Shown here: one piece after another, positions 45,892-59,615 of the stretch
Numbering within the stretch: the first letter of the stretch is position 1
Layout of the letters: every line of letters starts with the position of its first letter
Origin: Artemisia argyi
Taxonomy: Eukaryota > Streptophyta > Magnoliopsida > Asterales > Asteraceae
Reading direction: 5' to 3'
NCBI GenBank assembly: GCA_030686995.1
Contig: CM060693.1
Coordinates: 114,151,728-114,215,727 of the forward strand
DNA: 64,000 nucleotides
The notes under the pieces: model-generated
Databases searched by the model: none
The model's input: the letters and a program-made list of their open reading frames with translations, nothing else
What the model was told of the DNA's origin: nothing
Program-made: the position numbers and the translations under genes

Positions 45892-48800
45892 TGATATGCG
45901 CCTTTTTGCACATATCTTTTCATCCAATTTTCGAGTCAAAACGATAAAAAACACTTCAAAATAGTCAAATAACATCACAAATATCCTTGGAGTATGTTTT
46001 TGTGTATTTCAAGTACAAATGGATTGAAAATAAGGCAAATGTGAGGGAAAACGGAGCTTGCATGGGAATAGGAGCATAATGGAGCATTACCGGACCGACT
46101 TGACATGATTTTGAAGAAAAACAAAGAAAATACAAAAAGTCAAGTTCGAAGTCAACCCCGGGATATGGCAATGGAGTGAGCATAGAAAAACAAACCCGAA
46201 ACCAAAAACCCATTTTTACCATTTACCTTAAACCTAATTTACCCTAAACTAATTAACTACCTTAACTAATCCTTTTAGTAAACCCAATTACTACCCAACT
46301 TAAACTAATCCTAAACCTGGTCCAACACATCACCTCAGCCCAAATCCACTCACTAGTCCACAACCTGACCCAATCCCAAATAAATAAACCCACCCCGTAT
46401 TTATTTATTTCCCTCGGTCAAATATCCCAGTGAAACCACAACCCTGTCTTCTTCCCCAACCCTCTCTTTACCCACAAAACAAACCACCATCCCCACGTTT
46501 TCTCCTGCAATACTCCACCCTCTCCTCAAAATCAACCCCCCTCACCATTACCAATCCCCTCCTTCACGTGATGCCACCCCTTCCATTGCCACGCTGGCAA
46601 TCCCAAACAAGCAACAAATTGATCCTACGGCCATAATTTTGATATTGGAGGCCAAGAAAAGTTCAAAGGCTGAGATTGCAACTAAAGAAACACAACAAGG
46701 CATCCAAAGCTATTATCTCACACAAAAAGCACAAGTGCAAAAAGAGAAGGATATAGAAACTTTTTTATCAGTAGTCTATATATAGTTTGTAGCAAAAAAT
46801 TTACAAGGCAATTAGGTTGTAGCAGTAGATTTTAGGTTGGATTAGGAGTAGAACAAAAATTAGTTTTTAATTCAGTTTACTTCATGCTTATCGTAGTTTA
46901 ACTTGTTTTTACTCTTTAACTCTTGTAATACTCTAGTTTAATGAAATTTTAGTTTTGCCTATAATCTTATTTGATACTTCCTATTTCTGCTTCAATCTTG
47001 TTTGTTTATGTTTCATATACTTAGTGCACCCTCTGAGTTTGAGTTAGGTTCAAGGGATAAATATTTGGCTGTAAAACTCCAAAACAGTTGAAACTTAGAG
47101 GTGTTTGGCACAACCTCGTTTTGTTAGCTTATAATAGTTTTTACCATATTTTCAGTTTGCATCAACTATAATTTAATATTGTTAGAAGTTCTTAAGTCAA
47201 ATTTTGTATTCTCATGTAGTTTTTAAGTTTTCCTAGTTGCTTTTCAAATATATTTTTTTTCATGACTGTTTTACATAAGTTTTTAGGATAGATTCTAGAT
47301 TAGGCTATTATTGTTGTTCTTTTTGGTTCACCTTAGACTCAAATAGGTACATGTTAGTTTGGTGCACTTGGTCTTTGACTTCTCAGGTAAATGAACCCAC
47401 ATATTTACCCATTTTTTACCCATGTTAACCAAATGCATCAGCTTACCATTCTATCTTAGCACCCTTTTCATGTCCATTTTCCTATTTCATTTCTTGTTAA
47501 AAATCTATAATTTTTGTTTCTAATTACTCTCTCACAGCTTAACTTCACATTCCAACAGCTTTTACACACTAGTTTTACCATTAGCTTATCTAGATTTTAG
47601 CTTAAAGTTGCAATTGTTTTTCTGTTTTGCTGTCCAAAAAACCACCACACAGCCCAAAAGTTTTTTATTTTTCATTTCCTCGTTTCTTGACCATTTGACC
47701 TGAAATTTGGTTTGTGGTTTATTTTGTTGCTTATCTACTTGCTAGTATTTTTGCTTTATTATTGGAAATTTTTCTCAGCCCTGTGCAACAGCCCCAAGTT
47801 AGCCGTCTGTCACTATTTTTCTGCAGCCCCTAGTGCTATTTAGCTATTTCAGTGCTTTTTAGGTTTTAAGAGCTGCTTATCTTGTTCCCTTTAGTGCTTT
47901 TTAGGTATCCCTAGTTAGCCCTCTTGCTTATTTCCCCATTAGATCAGGTCTAGGCCTTTTTGGAACTGCTTGATTAGCTTGAATTTAAATGTTGGGGTCA
48001 TTTGGTGGTTGTTGTTACTTACTCTTAGTTCTATACTTGTTTCTCTTGAGATTAATTCGGTTGGGTTGGTATATCATCTATAGTTATTTAGCTTATTAGG
48101 GGTAAGAGTACTTATTAGAGCTTTTTGCCCATAAGTTAGCTTTTTAATTTGCTCCATATGCTAACTGTTGGTTCATCTAGCCTTTTCTCAGCTCATTTTT
48201 TTTTTTAAGTTCCAAATTTTTTTCAAAAAGTGATTATCTTTTGTTGTTTAACAATCTCCAATAAATAAAATTAAAAAAAAGGGTGTTTGCAAAAAGGGGC
48301 ACAACAAGATTCGAAATCTGGTCATTGGATTATGACACCACACAAGCAAACCCTCCATCCCATCTCTGCTATTAACTCTTTCTTGTTAGTTATTAGTTAG
48401 TTTAATATTTATAGTTCATTTGTTTTGCTTATATTATTAAGTAAGATTTTTGTTAGCTTATTTATTGCTTAATTAGAACTGCTTATTATTTTTTTTTCTT
48501 TTCCCTAGCTTAAGTTTAGTGTAATAAACTTTCCAAAAAAAAATTCTCATAATTTTCTAAATAGTTTTATTATTTTTAACTCATTTATTTTACCATTTTA
48601 GTTTTTAATTAAAAAAAAAGAGTATTTTCTTACTTTTTAAAAATTTTCTTTTATCATTATAAACTTATAAAAATCATTTTTTCACCCGTAGGATTAGCGT
48701 AGCTTTAAAGTCGTGTTTTATTTAGCACGTTTACGTTTTTTTTAAGTAATTTTTATGTTTTTAAAATTAGATTACGTTTTAGGTTTCCCCTATTTCCTAT

Positions 48801-49162
48801 TATCATTCCCGTAGATTTTTAGGTAGTTTTAAGATTTAATTTTCATTTCTTGTTTGTATTCATGTTTTAGTTGCGTTTATTTCATCTTTGTTCGTTAATT
48901 CTTAATTCTCGTAAGTTTAACGTACCATAACACCAAATAACTCTCAAAATCGAACTTACAAGCATTTTAATCTCGAATCTCTCACGATATTGCCCATTCA
49001 CACCTCGTTGGGACACGACCCGGGTGATCACTTACCCGGTATCACATATATATATGGTATTCACGAGTTTTTACAAGTCTTCCTTTTCCTAAAGGTTGAC
49101 CGGTAAATTCCACTCACGTCTACCTTATATATTTTTGATACGCACTCAAAAACGCACTATCA
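45892..49162 (+). repeat. 3' LTR of the non-autonomous element
   Basis: TGATATGCGCC to CACTATCA, 3271 bp, with the intact site that the nested solo LTR occupies in the 5' LTR. Candidate TATA box TATATATAG at 46777-46785. The A-run region near 48260-48290 differs from the 5' copy by a short GTGTTTGC-containing segment. Confidence 0.92.
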
Positions 49163-50355
49163 AACCTCAACCTCAACCTGAAGTTGAACCTAATTTGAAC
49201 CGTGTAAAGCAAAATGATAAAACGAAGTTTGATGATTTTGTCCAAGATGTTAATCAGAAGGTGTATCCTAATACTAAGCATAGCAAGTTGTCTGCCTTGG
49301 TTCATTTATACCATATAAAATCTCTTTGTGGTTGGAGCAACACATCATTTTCTATGTTGTTGGAGTTTCTTCAAGAAGAGTTGTTGTCTGATGGGAATAT
49401 ACTGCTCAAGAAACATCATGAGGCGAAAAACATCATGAAGAGGCTGGGGTTATGGTATGATAAAATACATGCATGTCCTAACGGATGCATGTTGTTTTGG
49501 AATGCAAATGAGAACAAAAAAATATGCTCCGTTTGTAATGCTTCCAGATGGAGGCCCACCCAAGATAACCTTGGAGATGAGTTTGGAGATGAGGCGGGTA
49601 TACAAGATGAGCTGTGTCTAAAAAAGAAAAAGAAGAAAGCAATGAACGTTTTGCGTTGGTTTCCCCTAAAACCAAGGCTTCAAAGGTTGTTTATGTCTTC
49701 AAAACGGCCCATCCTATGAAATGGCATCATTTGGAATGGGTAAAAGATGGTAAACTACGACAGCCAGCTGATGCATTGTCATGGAAACACTTTGATGAGA
49801 AGCATTCTAAATTTGCAAGCAATCCTCGAAACGTTCGTTTGAATCTAACAAGTGATGGTTTCAAAACATACAGGTCAATGAATCTAAACTACAATATTTG
49901 GCCGGTCTTCGTTATTCCATATAATTTACCTCCATGGTATATGTCATGAAACAACCCAATTTTATTATTTCTTTGATCATTCCGGTCCCCAAAAGCCCCG
50001 GTGATAAATTAGATGTTTACATGCAACCTTTGATAAAGGACTTAAAAGAGCTATGGGCTGGTATTGATACATTTGATGCCTTAACGAATCAAAATTTCCA
50101 AATGAAAGCCGCAGTCATTTCTACAATATCTGATTTTCCTCGATATGCTAACCTTTCTGGGTGGAGCACTAAAGGAGAATATGCATGTCATATATGTGCT
50201 TTTGACAAAACTTCAAAATGGCTAGATCACGGTAGAAAATGTTGTTACTTACATGGGACATCGAAGATGGCTTGAACTAAGACAAGCTCATGTAAAGATA
50301 CTCGATCCTTTGATGGACATCAAGAATTAAGATAAGCTCCTATCCTGTTGTCTGG
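49163..50355 (+). pseudogene. CACTA TNP2 transposase, central part
   Basis: The frame continues from the first fragment across the insertion, with FDDFVQDVNQKVYPN, then HHEAKNIMKRLGLWYDKIHACPNGC and a CSVCNASRW motif, all typical of TNP2. Frameshifts follow near 49708 (after FMSSK), 49943 (a two-base surplus after PPW) and 50258. Between them the conserved stretches DALSWKHFDEKH, WPVFVIPYNLPPW, PGDKLDVYMQPLIKDLKELW and NLSGWSTKGEYACHIC are readable. A TAA at about 50326-50328 precedes the Tekay-type insertion. The open frame called from 49096 starts inside the LTR and is a chimera. Confidence 0.88.
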
Positions 50356-52806
50356 TGTCACACCCCGCCACGGCGGAAACGCGCGGGTGTAACTTCATGG
50401 ATATAATCGCAACACATGGTGTCTATATAGAGAATAACTACATGCAATAAACATAGCAAAGTATAGACACAAAGTATCATAACAATACCCGAAAGCAAAC
50501 AACATGATAAACTCCAAATGCACAGATAAACCACTTCCAATGCAACTAAGGTCTCGTCTAATCACTTCCTTCTATCTTATCCTTAGAAAGCTCACCCGAA
50601 AATGATGCTTAAAACGTCAACATAATGTTGGTGAGATTCATAGGTTTAAGACACACATACACTCTAGGCAACCAAATCACTGTGATTATAAAATATAGCT
50701 GGACAAATAATTACAGTTATCATATACGCTACATGTATTCACAAGGCAACATCTCACATAAGGCAACCATCGGGCGGAACGTGCCCACCGATCAAAATTC
50801 ACAACATACCGGGCCGGAACGTGACCCCTACTCCAAAAAAATGGGTAAATTAATACCCTCCGATCGGACCACCAAGAATAAAAGTGAGTAGGGCTGCTAC
50901 TCTCCAATTAGGTCGTATGCACGAGCAACAGGGTAAGCACCCTCCCAATTGGACCACACAGAATCACACATCATATCATTACCGTTTACATATAGCATAA
51001 ATACGATAACATTAAAAGTCCAAGCTCTTTAACACACATACAAATAATCACAGTAATTCAAATCTTTTAAGACAAGCATCATTCCCATCCCAAGTTTAAA
51101 ACAAGGTAAAAATATGGGACTCTGAACTCACCTTAAACCTTGCAGCTTCCACAACACAAATCATAAATCTAAACAACACAAATAAGTCCACGTTACACAA
51201 GGCCAAACTAAAAGCTACAACCCATGTAATACTCATATGATGCATGTCTAAGACTCATATGACCTACCATGGATCTCCTAGACACCATACTAACCATTAC
51301 CATAACCTAACACTCACTAAATCCCTTGCACTCTTAAAATCAGAAAACGCAGAATTTTTGGGTACATTCGCCCACATGAAATCATGAAAAATAAAGCTCA
51401 ACAACTCACACCAAAAATTTACCATGGTCTCTCATAAGCATACAAGCTAATCCCAGAAGGCCATGGACCAATAACACACACAAGTACTCAAAAGAAAATC
51501 AAACTTGTCAACTAGTCAAATTCGGATCGGAACGGACACCAAAATTTTTTAATTAACATAAAATACTTCCATAAGTTTTTATCGCGAATCCTTTTCGTTG
51601 TAGTCTATTATAACCTAATACTTAACTATTGCAGAAGGGCTAGTCAAAATACCACTTTTACAACCACAAAACACCCTCAAACTTTTACCCAAAATATGTC
51701 CCGGTTTAACAGCTTTGACACCTTAACAAAGATAAAATCAAAAGACCAACTTCCCGACCTTGAAATCAATCGTGGCTGGACTTTTTGGAAAGCTCTTTCA
51801 TTAAAATTAAATTTAGACCTAAAATTCGTGACTTAACCCTTCACCATCTATTATTTACACTCACATCTTTACAGCCATAGTTTTCTGTCCAAACCCTAAC
51901 ACAATAACTAGCATGTTTTATGCTCAATTCTCTTCACAAAGCATTATAATATAATCATTAATTGATCCCAACATGTTTTAATTAATTAATTTACAGAAGT
52001 TTACAAACCCTAGATCCATCATACTTAATATTACATGAATTAGATTAATTAACCAATTAATTGAACATAGAGTTTAAAGATTTTACCTTGATTCTTGATT
52101 ATTGCTTGAAAACTATAAACCCTAATTTTTTTCCTCCTCCTTCTCTCCTTGTGGTTGACTTAATTTTACAGGAAAAAGAGTTTTAGGAACTTTGATTTTG
52201 TATTTATAATTATTTAGAAGATAATTACCTAACTTAGAGTTGTAATTGAGCTACAATTGGGTCTCTTTTTCCCCCTTTTTCCCCCTGGCCGGTCGATCAC
52301 CTCCCCCCGCATACATATTTTTATTTTTTTTATTAAATTTATTTATTACACTCAAAACCTCATACTTTTCATATTTTATAAACTCCCAAAACAAAACCTA
52401 ACGTATTTCGCGATAAACCTTAACTTTTACGACAACCGGAAAAATAATCATTTTCAAAACAAAGTTTCCAAAAATAGATTTTCACATTCTTTTGAAACAT
52501 AACTTATAAAAACAAACTCCTCGTAACCCGCTAACGCTCAAACACTTGAACGAAGACTCGTTACGCAAAAACACAAAACACCAAAACTACACAAGTCATT
52601 TCTACACCACAAAGGTGATCAAAATGAACTTTCCCAAATTCCAAACTCTCCAAATCACAATAAAAACCATTTACGCAAAGGGATTTAGTGCTAAAACTCA
52701 CCTATATCACATATATATCACTTCAAACATCTAAGACACACCAAACAAACTTCAACCGAGTCAAGACTATCAGTCAAACTGACCTGTCAAAACCACGGTT
52801 GTTACA
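50356..52806 (-). repeat. 3' LTR (in element sense) of the minus-strand Tekay-type element
   Basis: 2451 bp, very similar to 57183-59615. It differs by an 18-bp tandem duplication around 50743-50765 (AAGGCAACATCTCACATA-type) and scattered substitutions. It carries the hairpin CAACAT-A-ATGTTG at 50618-50630 and a hairpin block near 50768-50792. Confidence 0.9.
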
Positions 52807-52807
52807 T

Positions 52808-52821
52808 CATCCCCCACTTAG
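52808..52821 (-). promoter_or_regulatory. Polypurine tract of the minus-strand Tekay-type element
   Basis: On the minus strand, CTAAGTGGGGGATG lies directly before the LTR start TGTAACAACC. Confidence 0.75.
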
Positions 52822-53159
52822 GGAAATCACGTCCCGAGATTTCAACTACTCATCTCACCAAAGGCATCAGCAAAAGAAAATTTATGGGTATATAAGCGGA
52901 AAAATACCACCCTATAAAATCACAGAGAAAGAATCGCAAAAATGTGAACCGACTAAATACCCGAATTCACACGATAGAAAACATACCGACACTCCAACAA
53001 TACACGTAAATAGATACACTCGCCAATCAATAACACCAACAATCCAAACGAGTTCTTACATGTAGGTACGATACCCTCGAACTGAATGAAAAATCCAAAT
53101 GGTAACCGCACGAAACACCGCATACAATGGATACACACAAAACAAACATTAGTTACATC

Positions 53160-54780
53160 TGATCCTCACGTTCCCAAGTAAACTCAGGACCACGCCTAGA
53201 ATCCCACCATACTTTCACCAACGCTATCTCACCACACTTCAAACCCGTAACATCTCGATCCATAATCTCAACAGGTTTCTCGACAAAGCAAAGAGTTTTT
53301 CGACTTTACTTTCATCTAATGGCACATGCAGTCTAGCATCCGCCAAACACTTCTTTTAATTAGATACGTGAAACGTATCATGTACACCACTTAATTCCTC
53401 AGCTTACTTCAACCGATATGCCACAAATCAAATCCTTTCCGTAAATCTCAAATGGTCCTACGTATCTCAGTGCTAGTTTGCCTTTCTTACCGAAATGCAC
53501 AACACCCTTCCAAGGAGATACTTTAACCTCACAATATCACCAACACCAAACTCTAAGGGCTTACGGCAATAATCCGCATAACTCTTTTGGCGATCCCTTG
53601 CTGCCTTAAGTCTTTCTTTAGTCAGAAAACCTTATTTGTAGTCTCTCTTTCTAGTTCAGGACCAATTAGTTGGCTTATTCCAATCTTTGCCCATAGAACA
53701 GGTGACCTACATTACCCTCCATACAAATTTTCACACGAGACATACTCCATACTAGAACGATAATTGTTGATATAGGAGAACTCAGCTAAGGGTAAATGTA
53801 TACCCCGACTTCCTCCAAACTCAACACACCCATGCTCTCAGCTCACCATCCAACGCCTGATTTGTACGCTCACTTAGTTCACTCATTAGAGAATGATAAG
53901 TTGTCCTCATCTACACACGCGTTCTCAAGACTCTATAACACGTTTACTACTATCGCGAAGTAAGTATTTCATCATGTTTCTTGATGATCAACGTGACACC
54001 CCATGGCTCTTTACCAACCCACCGAGTGAAAAGTCTCGCCAACTCCTCCTTAATAAAATCTCCAGGTACCTCTGGTTGTTGAAACACCCTAATAATCGTT
54101 GACTACAACCTTTACCTTCAAGCATTTCAAACACTTGCTAAAGTATCGGTATTCTCCTTCATACCCACTCCTCCATACATCTCTTGCTAAGGTAATAATA
54201 CGTCTTATCCATTCTCGGATGTATCAAATACCTTACATGATTAATGTCCTTACACTTCCTCTCAATGAAACCAATAGCTGGTCCGCAAAGTACATTCCTC
54301 CATCTTCGTTACTTTCCATTTATTGGTCAAAACCAAGTAATCATTCTTCTTACATGTTCTCATCCTTGAACCTCTCTCTCTAGGCTGTCAATATCATCCT
54401 CTTAACTCCGAACTGAATTATCATAATCATTGCTCTCAACATCTAAGTTTCATTTGTTCAATCCCGCTCAGCGCTCTTACCACGATGTCCGCCCTTCCTT
54501 GACAATGGCGAATTAGACAATCGCAGTCACTGAGAAATTCCACACCCAACTTCCCTTCAACATATATTAGCCTCTTGTCAAATATATGCTAAAGATTTTT
54601 ATTATCTGTGTAGATAACACTTTCTGCTCCATACAAATATCATCTCCAAGTTCTAGTTCCCAACTCTAAGTCACGTATCACATAGTTCCTCTTATGGATC
54701 TTCTACCTCCGCGATTCCCATGCAATCTGAAGAACGTACATCTTGAAGCTAAACCTCTCACTTGAACAACTTGGCAAACA
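53160..54780 (-). pseudogene. Remains of RNase H, integrase C-terminus and chromodomain (Tekay/Del type)
   Basis: On the minus strand, 53290-53160 reads EKPVEIMDRDV...LVKVWWDSRRGPEFTWERED, a chromodomain. 53630-53400 reads the integrase tail (LKAARDRQKSYADYCRKPLEFGVGD, then LRYVGPFEI in another frame). 53920-53640 shows a decayed LSERTNQALDGELRAWV segment. 54700-54440 shows RNase H remnants (KRNYVIRDLELG, YLYGAESVIYTDN, GVEFLSDCDCLIRHCQGRADIVVRALS). Many stops and frameshifts separate these. The order on the minus strand confirms the gypsy type. RT could not be recognised upstream. Confidence 0.82.
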
Positions 54781-55244
54781 CCCTCTTCTTCTTCATCGAA
54801 CAAATTGATAATCAAAACGACAATCTATCCTAAGTAAACGATGCACACCATGAAACCGGTCGAACTAAAACGTATATCAACGAACTCAAAAGGGTTACGA
54901 ATTACCGACTAACGAAGTAACGAACATCAAAATCAAAGCTAGAAAAACACAATGAGAAATTTTCCCCCAATAAAAGTAGACACGGATAAAATGTTCATGA
55001 AAACCCATACAAAAAAAAAATATAAAATACACGTACCCATAAAACATCCACAAGCGCACCTCAAGGAAAGAAACACTCGATGAACCAAATACATAACAAG
55101 TTTGGTAAATGAGAACCTTAGACAGTTCTTATTCCCGTACTTGACCTTCCCAAAAACAAATGAACACCGTTTTTCACAGTACATATCTTAAACTTATACA
55201 TTTTTTTAAATATAAATAAACCATTTTATGTAAAACATCAACAT

Positions 55245-55287
<43 letters not shown>

Positions 55288-57166
55288 CACACTTCATTTT
55301 CACCATAAAATTAATAGTTCCCAACAAATGACCTTGAAATACCCAAAACGAATTTTAAAATACCATAAGGACTTTAACTCAACCCCTTATACGAATGCGA
55401 AAGACATGGAGGAATCACGTAATCAAAATAATTATCAAACAAACTCATACCAGTGAACACTCACGCAAATACATTGCAAACCAAGCGAAAAATGCAAAGA
55501 CACATTCGTACAACGATCAAACCAAAATCATAGAAAAACACCGATACTAACAGGTCACAAAACATGTCACGAAATCCAATTGGTGTGCAAGTGAGGGATC
55601 AAATATCCACACCAACTCGACACGAACCAACAATACTCGAAGAATAGTATAACATTCATCCGAGGAATGAATGTATGGAATAACCAAAGAAATGAACCAG
55701 TATCCAACAAAACAAATTCGATTACCCAACACCTATCACAACGTCAAATAGAAAGAATATGGCATCTGTACCATCATGGCACGAATAGGAATGCCAACCA
55801 AAGAATTAGGTACACAAACGGAGTGACTACCAAACGAATCAACTTAAATACCACAACATAAGTACCCACCGATAATTGAGGTATCAACATATGATAGGTA
55901 GGATGGAATCTTACCACCTACACACCCCAACATATAACGACTGCCCAAACGGTTAAGAGAATACTTTTCTAACCATACAGCCATCACCAACATGATATCA
56001 CATACCATCTACCATAACATATAACAACAAACATCAATCAATGCAATAATGGTCACAAGTCCACGTGTGTGATACCCTTATAATTATGTTCGCGACCATA
56101 GTTATAAGCCTATTCCACACGCATACTTACTTCCAAAGCCACACATCTCAATGATAACGCACATATACCACATAGCACCTAATACACTATGCAATCCATG
56201 CTATCATACTTGCAAGTCCACTTGTGTTGTGACGCATGTATAATTATGTTGGCCACCATAATTATCTATGCCCCCTTTCACAAGTGTACTCCCTCCTATG
56301 ACAACACATCATGCAAACAAAAACACAAGACGTCGCAAACACTCATCTCGCATGGAACAATTTCAACGATCACGTAAACTCTATAATCCAAAATCACTTG
56401 GATAAGGTCGATCCAATATCCAAGAGTAATCACGCTCCAACATGGCTCCAGACGGCAAAAGACAATATACGAAGTCCAAAACATAAAACAAAACAAAAGA
56501 CGTCGCATAATGGCTCAAACTCCACTCTCGCAGTTATTTTCCCCACTCAGATCAATTCAATTTACTACTCGCTGTGGACTCTAGATCCGAATCCACACCA
56601 TTCCATCCTATTTCCTATACGTTTAGGTAGTCGACAACATGTAAAACCACCTCTATTTTTTTCTTCCAATTCCACATGATCCACAAGTGCATACAACTCA
56701 CGAGATTTAGACTAAACCACTTCTCCTTCCTATGTGAAGTGCGGACACTACCAAGGGTATTTGGTAATGGCTCCATCTCCAGAAGTCACCGTGGTTCCAA
56801 ACCTCTCCACTTCTTCTCCACCAACGTTTCCCATAAACGTCCTCTCCTTGTCCGAACATGGATACATGTTATCGGAAACTCGGATTCTGCGGTTAGTCCG
56901 CTTCATCCTACCACTTCCCTCGCATCTTATAGCGACAACGGTAGTCCAACGAAGCATCTTACGCGCGGAAGACGATATAATAAAGTCGATATATAAAATA
57001 CTACATATAGGGAATAAAATAGACGTCCGGAGCTCAATAAAACATCTCATAAATATAGAAAAATAGACATATAAAATACTATACTTACACATAGATCCTA
57101 AATGCATCTATATGAGGGACTCCTAAGTTATAGTCTAGGTTCAACCACCTAATTCTCTATAACCAA
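54781..57166 (-). other. Unrecognised internal region of the minus-strand Tekay-type element
   Basis: Expected to hold gag, protease and RT, but no motif was recognised on the minus strand. It contains a 39-T run (55249-55287) and two related structured repeats about 161 bp apart (56060-56121 and 56219-56286). Open frames such as 56311-56679 and 56676-57066 on the plus strand have no familiar content. At about 2.4 kb it is shorter than a full gag-PR-RT, so internal deletion or replacement is likely. Confidence 0.5.
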
Positions 57167-57179
57167 GGCTCTATTACCA
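57167..57179 (-). promoter_or_regulatory. Primer binding site of the minus-strand Tekay-type element
   Basis: On the minus strand, TGGTAATAGAGCC follows the 5' LTR by a few bases and matches the initiator tRNA-Met type site (TGGTATCAGAGCC) at 11 of 13 positions. Confidence 0.7.
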
Positions 57180-57182
57180 ATC

Positions 57183-59615
57183 TGTCACACCCCGCCACGG
57201 CGGAAACGCGCGGGTGTAACTTCATGTATATCATCACAACACATGGTGCCTATATAGAGAATAACTACATGCAATACAAATGGCAAAGTATAGACACAAA
57301 GTGTCATAACAATACCCGAAAGGAAACAACATGATAAACTTCAAATGCACAGATAAACCACTTCCAATGCAACTAAGGTCTCATCTAATCACTTCCTTCT
57401 ATCTTATCCTTAGAAATCTCACCTGAAAATGATGCTTAAAACGTCAACATAATGTTGGTGAGATTAATAGGTTTAAGACACACATACAATCTAGGCAACC
57501 AAATCACTGTGATTAAAAAATATAGCTGGACAAATAATTACAGTTATCATATACGCTACATGTATTCACAAGGCAACCATTGGGCGGAACGTGCCCACCG
57601 ATCCAAATTCACAACATACCGGGCCGGAACGTGACCCCCGCTCCAAAAAAATGGGTAAATTAATACCCTCCGATCGGACCACACAGAATAAAAGTGAGTA
57701 GGGCTGGTACTCTCCAATTAGGTCGTATGCACGAGCAACAGGGTAAGCACCCTCCCAACTGGACCACACAGAATTACACATCATATCATTACCGTTCACA
57801 TATAGCATAGATACGATAACATTAAAAGTCCAAGCTCTTTAACACACATACAAATAATCACAGTAATTCAAATCATTTAAGACAAGCATCATTCCCATCC
57901 TAAGTTTAAAACAAGGTTAAAAAATGGGACTATGAACTCACCTCAAACCTTGCAGCTTCCACAACACAAATCACAAATCTAAACAACACAAATAAGTCCA
58001 CATTACACAAGGCCAAACTAAAAGCTACAACCCATGTAATACTCATATGATGGATGTCTAAGACTCATATGACCCACCATGGATCTCCTAGACACCATAC
58101 TAACCATTACCATAACCTAACACTCACTAAATCCCTTGCACTCTTAAAATCAGAAAACGCAGAATTTTTTGGTACATTCGCCCACGTGAAATCATGACAA
58201 ATATAGCTAAAAAACTCACACAAAAAATTTACCATGGTCTCTCATAAGCATACAAGCTAATCCCAAAAGGCCATGGACCAATAACACACACAAGTACTCA
58301 AAAGAAAATCAAACTTGTCAACTACTCAAATTCGGATCTGAACGGACACCAAAAAGTTTTAATTAACATAAAATACTTCCATAAGTTTTTATCGCGAATC
58401 CTTTTCTTGGTAGTCTATTATAACCTAATACTTAACTATTACAGAAGAGCTAGTTAAAATACCACTTTTACAACCACAAAACACCCTCAAACTTTTACCC
58501 AAAATATGTCCCGGTTTAACAGCTTTGACACCTTAACAAAGAAAAATCAAAAGACCAACTTCCCGACCTTGAAATCAATCGTGGCTGGACTTTCTAGAAA
58601 GATCTTTCATTAAACTTAAATTTAGACCTAAAATTCGTGACTTAACGCTTCACCATCTGTTATTTACACTCATATCTTTACAACCATAGTTTTCTGTCCA
58701 AACCCTAACACAATAACTAGCATGTTTTACGCTCAATTCTCTTCACCAATCATTATAATATAATCATTAATTGATCCCAACATGTTTTAATTAATTAATT
58801 TACAGAAGTTTACAAACCCTAGATTCATCATACTTAATATTACATGAATTAGATTAATTAACCAATTAATTGAACATAGGGTTTAAAGATTTTACCTTGA
58901 TTCTTGAGTATTGCTTGAAAACTATAAACCCTAATTTTTTCCCTCCTCCTTTTCTCCTTGTGAACGACTCAATTTTACAGGAAAAACGAGTTTTAGGAAC
59001 TTTGATTTTGTATTTAAAATTATTTAGTGGATAATTACCTAACTTAGAGTTGTAATTGGGCTACAATTGGGTCTCTTTTCCCCCCTTTTTCCCCCTGGCC
59101 GGTCGATCACCTCCCCCCACATACATATTTTTATTTTTTTATTAAATTTATTTATTACACTCAAAACCTCATACTTTTCATATTTTATAAACTCCCAAAA
59201 CAAAACCTAACGTATTTCGCGATAAACCTTAACTTTTACGACAACCGGAAAAATAATCATTTTCAAATTAAAGTTTCCAAAAATTGATTTTCACATTCTT
59301 TTGAAACATAACTCATAAAAACAAACTCCTCGTAACCCGCTAACGCTCAAACACTTGAACGAAGACTCGTTACGCAAAAACACAAAACACCAAAACTACA
59401 CAAGTCATTTCTACACCACAAAGGTGATCAAAATGAACTTTCCCAAATTCCAAACTCTCCAAATCACAATAAAAACCATTTACGCAAAGGGATTTAGTGC
59501 TAAAACTCACCTATATCACATATATATCACTTCAAACATCTAAGACACACCAAACAAACTTCAACCAAGTCAAGACTATCAGTCAAACTGACTTGTCAAA
59601 ACTACGGTTGTTACA
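57183..59615 (-). repeat. 5' LTR (in element sense) of the minus-strand Tekay-type element
   Basis: 2433 bp, tips TGTCACACCCCGCC and CGGTTGTTACA, followed by the TCTGG duplication. Conserved hairpin CAACAT-A-ATGTTG at 57445-57457. Confidence 0.9.

Larger units (their letters stand above)
37799..49162 (+). mobile_element. Non-autonomous Athila-like LTR element with one large ORF
   Basis: Both LTRs start TGATATGCGCC and end CACTATCA. The element is flanked by an exact AACCT duplication (37794-37798, 49163-49167) inside the CACTA transposase reading frame. Right after the 5' LTR is a TGGCGCCACTGCCGGGGA primer site, and before the 3' LTR a purine tract. The 3.4-kb internal region encodes one 689-aa protein and no protease, RT or integrase. 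It must rely on another element; the Athila copy at 1-9535 shares its 3' noncoding structure and purine tract. Leaving out the nested solo LTR, the two LTRs are 3274 and 3271 bp and look almost identical, so it inserted recently. Confidence 0.92.
50356..59615 (-). mobile_element. Tekay/Del-type gypsy element, minus orientation, coding region decayed
   Basis: Two LTRs (50356-52806 and 57183-59615) share the tips TGTCACACCCCGCC and ...GGTTGTTACA. The whole is flanked by exact TCTGG copies (50351-50355, 59616-59620). Read on the minus strand, the primer site lies next to the right LTR and the purine tract next to the left one. Minus-strand motifs for RNase H, integrase tail and chromodomain can be read between them, all broken. 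It splits the CACTA transposase at LLSGDDIL. Confidence 0.9.

Noticed and set aside
49096..49719. 207-codon ORF as a single gene
   Set aside because: Its first 20-odd codons are LTR sequence and the rest is CACTA transposase. The start is created by the insertion.
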